DNA from: Streptomyces prunicolor NBRC 13075
GTDB lineage: Bacteria > Actinomycetota > Actinomycetes > Streptomycetales > Streptomycetaceae
DNA: 64,000 nucleotides
Reading direction: 5' to 3'
Assembly (NCBI RefSeq): GCF_000367365.1
Contig: NZ_BARF01000099.1
Span: 84,011-148,010 of the forward strand
The position numbers and the translations under genes were made by a program. The notes beneath the pieces were generated by a model. The model saw only the letters and a list, made by a program, of their open reading frames with translations, made no database searches and had not been told where the DNA came from. Positions 60,719 through 64,000 of this stretch are shown in pieces. Position 1 is the first letter of the stretch. Each line of letters begins with the position of its first letter.

Positions 60719-61192
60719 ATGAGCGTGACGATCCGGCCCGCCGAGAAGCGGGATATCACGGCTGTCGCCGAGCTGATCGAGGAGATCGAGCGGTTCTACG
60801 AGACGACCGGGATCCAGCTGTTCGAGGAGCGCCGGACTCAGGTCGAGGAGGCCCTCTTCGGCTCCCCGCCGTTGGCGTCCGCGCTCCTGGTCGAGGACGA
60901 AGCCGGCGACATCGTCGGCCTCGCCGCCTACTCGTTCCTCTGGCCCAGTGCCGGTTCCACGCACTCCCTCTTCCTCAAGGAGCTCTACGTCCGCGACACC
61001 CTCCGTCGGCAGGGTGTCGGCGCCCGTCTCATGGACGAACTCCGCGCCGTAGCCACCGCACGTCCCGGGTGTAGCCGTATCGAGTGGATGACCGACCGCG
61101 ACAATCCGAACGCCCGCGCGTTCTACAAGTCACTCGGGTTCGCAGAGTCGGCCGGGAAGATCGTCTACCGGGTCGGCACCGGCGCGGTGTGA
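60719..61192 (+). CDS. GNAT-family N-acetyltransferase
   Basis: 157 residues. GNAT landmarks: VTIRPAEKRDITAVAELIEE, strand LVEDEAGDIVGLAAYS, ELYVRDTLRRQGVGARLMDEL with the CoA-binding R-R-Q-G-V-G, and the C-terminal NPNARAFYKSLGF. ATG 60719 is placed six bases after GGGAG; ATG 60713 is too close to it. Transfers acetyl from acetyl-CoA to an unknown amine. Confidence 0.9.
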   Translation: MSVTIRPAEKRDITAVAELIEEIERFYETTGIQLFEERRTQVEEALFGSPPLASALLVEDEAGDIVGLAAYSFLWPSAGSTHSLFLKELYVRDTLRRQGVGARLMDELRAVATARPGCSRIEWMTDRDNPNARAFYKSLGFAESAGKIVYRVGTGAV

Positions 61193-61244
61193 GTCTTCGA
61201 AGCGGGGTATGGGGCCCTGCCGGGGAAACGGAAAGAGTGGGGCT

Positions 61245-61598
61245 ATGAAGGAAGAGCGCTGCGAACGGTGTGAGTGCATCATCGGGCTGGGCTGTGGCTG
61301 CCCACCTGACGGGGCTGTGCCGAAGGCGCGTTCCGCCTCGCAGCCGCGGCAGGAATGGCGACGCTTCCCCGCGGACACGATCCTGATCTCGTCCACGCAC
61401 TACGCGCACCTACCCGGAGCATGCGCCCACCTCACCGAAGAGTTGGTGACGGCACCGCGCTGGGGCTGGATCCCGGACCCGGCGCCTGGGCTCTGGGACC
61501 GCCTCGGCAGCAGCTGTCCCGCGGTCGCGGTCGCGGGCAACACCGCGCGGACGGCTACGCGGCGGTGCGAGGAGTGCCAGACGGCGACAGGGCTGTAG
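61245..61598 (+). CDS. Small cysteine-rich protein
   Basis: 117 residues, ATG 61245. Cys pairs at the N-terminus (ERCERCECIIGLGCGCPPD) and C-terminus (RRCEECQT) look like a metal site of two distant knuckles. The centre WRRFPADTILISSTHYAHLPGACAHLTEE and WGWIPDP resemble small proteins of Streptomyces integrative elements. Function unknown. Confidence 0.6.
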   Translation: MKEERCERCECIIGLGCGCPPDGAVPKARSASQPRQEWRRFPADTILISSTHYAHLPGACAHLTEELVTAPRWGWIPDPAPGLWDRLGSSCPAVAVAGNTARTATRRCEECQTATGL

Positions 61599-61952
61599 GC
61601 GCCGCCCAGTTGGGTTCCGTGACAGGCGCGCCGTCGCCGGGCCGTGGGCCGGCACAGCCATCGTGGGCCTGGTCGCCGGCGAAACCCAGGGCTGCACCCG
61701 CACCGGCTCCGCTCCTCACCCACGCAATTGGGCCGGTGCCCTCTGGGCAGGCAGCTCCGGCTCGTCCAGATCGTTCACCGGCGTGCCCGACGGGTAGCGG
61801 GCGCAGTCGGCGTACGCACTGACCTGGAGGCGATCACGCGGGTACGTCTGAGAGGGCGGTACGTGACCTGATGTCCGGTTCGGTCTCGCCTGATCGTGTG
61901 ACTGTGGGAACTCCCAGCCGGTCGATGGGCTTGGCCGTGCTGGAGTGACGGG
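61599..61952. other. Gap upstream of the insertion element
   Basis: 354 bases. No gene is supported. It probably holds the left end of the IS element, but I could not match a terminal inverted repeat with the right side. Confidence 0.4.
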
Positions 61953-62783
61953 GTGAGCGACCGCAAGCCCTACAAGAGCGATTTATCCGACGAACGCTGG
62001 GCGCTGATCGAGCCGGTGACCACTGCATGGAAGGCGAAGCACCCGTCCGTCAGTGGCCACCAGGGCAATTACGAGATGCGAGAGATCGTCAACGCGCTCC
62101 TGTACCAGTCCCGGACCGGCTGCCAATGGGACTACCTGCCCCACGACCTGCCACCGCCCGGCGCAGTGAAGTACTACTTCTACAAATGGCGCGACGACGG
62201 CACCGACGAGGTCGTCCATGACCTGCTGCGCTGGCAGGTGCGTGAGAGCCGGGGACGATTAGCCGACCCGAGCCTGGTGGTGCTCGACACCCAGAGTCTG
62301 CATGCCGCCGCGGGGGTGCCCGCGGCCACGACCGGGCGGGACGCGGCCAAGAAGGTGGCGGGTCGCAAGCGGGGGCTGGCCGTTGACGTGTTGGGCTTGG
62401 TGATCGCCGTGGTGGTGCTGGCCGCTTCCGTGCACGACAACGCTTTCGGTACCGCGTTGCTGGACAAGGTCGCCGCGGGGACCTCCACGGTGACGAAGGC
62501 GCTGGTGGACCAGGGGTTCAAGAAGACCGTGGTCGACCACGGCGCCGGCCTGGGCATCGTGGTGGATGTCGTCGAGCGCAACCCGGCCGACCACGGCTTC
62601 GTCCCGCAGCCGATCCGCTGGAGAGTCGAGTAGACCAACGGGATCTTGATGCTGCACCGCAGGCTGGTCCGCGACTACGAACACCGCCCGGCCAGCTCCG
62701 AGTCCCGGGTGTACTGGGCGATAAGCGATGTGATGACACGTCGGCTGACCGGCACCTCCACCCCGTCCTGGCGCGGCGCATGA
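61953..62783 (+). pseudogene. IS5-family transposase interrupted by an amber stop
   Basis: GTG 61953. Typical N-terminus (YKSDLSDERWALIEPV), the DUF4096-like NALLYQSRTGCQWDYLPHDLPP and YKWRDDGTDEVVHDLL, then the DDE part with VVLDTQSLHAA (first Asp) and GRKRGLAVDVLGLV. At 62631-62633 TAG replaces what should be a Gln codon (RWRVE-stop-TNGILMLHRRLVRDYE); the frame continues to a TGA at 62781-62783 with the normal C-terminus, including the catalytic Glu just before the stop. Inactive unless read through. Confidence 0.85.
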
Positions 62784-63211
62784 GCGGCGACCCACAGCAG
62801 ACTCTCGGTGCCCTGCTGGCACGTCTGGAGGTCCGCGAGCGGCAGATCGCTGTGGAAGCGGAGGCCGCTCACGAGCAGATCGCGCAGCTGACGGCGCTGC
62901 TGGACGGACTCGCCGAGGCCGCCGAGCACATCACGATCACCCGCAAGACACTCCTGGAACTGCCCGACGAAACGCCCTCGGCACCGGCCACACCGACTCC
63001 GGCCCTGCCCGGCGGCCCCGCCTACCAGCAGATCATGGCCGTGTTCGCCGAAGCCGACGCTCCGCTACGGGCGAGGAACGTGTGCGAGGCGATGGACCTG
63101 GACCTCGTGCCGAACAACATCAACAACGTCCGCATCAAACTGAAGCGCCTGACCGGGCGAGGGATCCTCGATGAGACCGAGCAGGGACTGTTCACCAGGC
63201 CGCGACCGTAA
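62780..63211 (+). CDS. Winged-helix passenger protein of the IS element
   Basis: 143 residues. A coiled-coil N-terminus (LARLEVRERQIAVEAEAAHEQIAQLTALL) and a C-terminal winged-helix-like part (AYQQIMAVFAEADAPLRARNVCEAMDLDLVPNNINNVRIKLKRLTGRGIL). ATG overlaps the transposase stop (ATGA). The same small gene follows many Streptomyces IS copies, so it belongs to the element. Possibly an accessory DNA-binding protein. Confidence 0.75.
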   Translation: MSGDPQQTLGALLARLEVRERQIAVEAEAAHEQIAQLTALLDGLAEAAEHITITRKTLLELPDETPSAPATPTPALPGGPAYQQIMAVFAEADAPLRARNVCEAMDLDLVPNNINNVRIKLKRLTGRGILDETEQGLFTRPRP

Positions 63212-63330
63212 CCGCCCGGCAATCCCACCACCGGCCCCCTCACGTCGTTCTGCCGGCCCGCCGAGGAAACCCGTTGCGAGTGACCGGCATCGGATGTCTG
63301 ATTGACCGGCCGCCGATCACGGGATGGAAC

Positions 63331-63909
63331 ATGAGTATGTCGCTGCCCACCCCCTCGTTGCAGACCTCTCGTCTTCGACTGCGTGCCTTCGAAGACGCGG
63401 ACGCGAACGACCTGTTCGCGCTGCAGAGCAACGCCTACGTGTTGCGCTACTGGGACGATCCACCGTGGACCGAACGCGCGTGCGCCGAGAAGTTCATCAC
63501 CCGTTGCCGAGAGATGGAAAAGGAAGGCACCGGGGCGCGGCTGGCCGTGGATCGTATCTCCGACGGGGCGTTCATCGGCTGGTGCACCCTGAACAGGTGG
63601 AATCCGGACTTCCGCAGCGCGTCGCTGGGCTACTGCTTCGACGATGCAGCGTGGGGCCACGGTTATGCGACCGAAGCCGCGCGCGCTTTGCTGCGGTGGG
63701 CATTCGACACGCTGGACCTGAATCGCGTCCAGGCTGAGGCCGATACGCGCAACGTGGCTTCTGCCCGCGTGCTGGAGAAGGTCGGCTTCGTGCGTGAGGG
63801 GACGTTGCGGGAAGACTGCGTCGTCAACGGCCAGGTCTCTGACTCATGGGTCTACGGGCTGCTCAGGCGGGAGTGGCGGCCGTCGTCCGAGCCGGCTCCC
63901 GCCCACTGA
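63331..63909 (+). CDS. RimJ/RimL-type GNAT acetyltransferase
   Basis: 192 residues. TPSLQTSRLRLRAFEDADANDLFAL start, strand IGWCTLNRWNPDFRSASLGYCFDDAAWGHGYATEAARALLRWAF with the W-G-x-G-x-A-x-E-A CoA loop, and the C-terminal NVASARVLEKVGFVREGTLR typical of ribosomal-protein or amino-acid N-acetyltransferases of the RimJ/L class. ATG 63331 with GGATGG upstream; ATG 63337 is possible. Substrate unknown. The 91 bases after it hold nothing recognisable. Confidence 0.92.
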   Translation: MSMSLPTPSLQTSRLRLRAFEDADANDLFALQSNAYVLRYWDDPPWTERACAEKFITRCREMEKEGTGARLAVDRISDGAFIGWCTLNRWNPDFRSASLGYCFDDAAWGHGYATEAARALLRWAFDTLDLNRVQAEADTRNVASARVLEKVGFVREGTLREDCVVNGQVSDSWVYGLLRREWRPSSEPAPAH

Positions 63910-64000
63910 GCCCCATCGCCCGGCACCTGGTATCGACCACGCCCTGAACCACTGATCACTGCGCCTCATCCAAACTCAACCACGAACCGGGTAAAGGCTC

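Larger units (their letters stand above)
61953..63211. mobile_element. IS5-type insertion element core (transposase plus passenger ORF)
   Basis: Two overlapping genes, an IS5-family transposase with a nonsense codon and a winged-helix passenger, occupy this segment. Terminal repeats and target duplication were not identified, so the outer limits are unknown and the coordinates cover only the coding core. Confidence 0.7.

Overview
The window reads as a piece of a Streptomyces (or close relative) chromosome. It is very GC-rich with G/C at third codon positions, uses many GTG and some TTG starts, is full of overlapping stop/start junctions, and carries typical actinomycete families: XRE-DUF5753 regulators with DUF397 partners, GAF-ANTAR proteins, PucR, DUF5063, DUF5994, Uma2, SURF1, and an ask-asd pair next to an extracytoplasmic-function-type sigma factor. 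No rRNA, tRNA or CRISPR array was seen.

Layout. 1-4.2 kb: small regulatory and accessory genes, including a divergent XRE/unknown-protein pair and a compact antitoxin/PIN-like toxin operon with a palindrome over its promoter. 4.2-9 kb: aminotransferase, GntR regulator and a large membrane glycosyltransferase coupled to the GntR gene. 9-14.1 kb: conserved core with a Ser/Thr kinase, a SLATT membrane protein, YbaB, RecR and DUF5063. 14.2-25.3 kb: an accessory block that appears to separate recR-DUF5063 from ask-asd. It holds a second copy of the divergent XRE/unknown-protein pair, a DNA-binding protein, a Uma2 nuclease-like protein, a membrane protein plus NB-ARC/TPR STAND ATPase sharing a repeated motif, a broken second copy of the start of ask, gene remnants, a TauE exporter, a secreted SnoaL-like protein and a two-component system. 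25.4-30.3 kb: ask-asd, then sigma factor and membrane partner. 30.3-41.4 kb: SURF1, S9 peptidase, RCK-type ion channel protein, permease with His-rich partner, DUF5994, acetyltransferase-like protein, MerR-like regulator, cold-shock protein, PucR regulator. 41.6-49.9 kb: a YqiJ-like/YqiK-like flotillin/giant AAA ATPase operon. 50-55.9 kb: fatty-acid desaturase, a STAS plus two GAF-ANTAR signalling operon, an HTH membrane protein and a lipoprotein. 56.1-60 kb: an AT-richer cassette (small WXG100-like protein, DUF1023 hydrolase, two lipoproteins) in which three of four genes carry frameshifts. 60-64 kb: GNAT acetyltransferases, a Cys-rich protein and an IS5-type element whose transposase has an in-frame amber stop.

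The most interesting candidates for undescribed biology are (i) the two-gene membrane protein/STAND ATPase unit at 17.9-20.5 kb, where an ~19-residue motif occurs twice in the C-terminal half of the membrane protein and once at the N-terminus of the ATPase, an arrangement reminiscent of amyloid-motif-coupled NLR/effector pairs; (ii) the flotillin plus giant ATPase operon at 41.6-49.5 kb; and (iii) the duplicated divergent regulator modules at 0.4-1 kb and 14.3-15.8 kb.

Everything is read by eye from the sequence; family names are assigned from recognisable motifs, not from searches.
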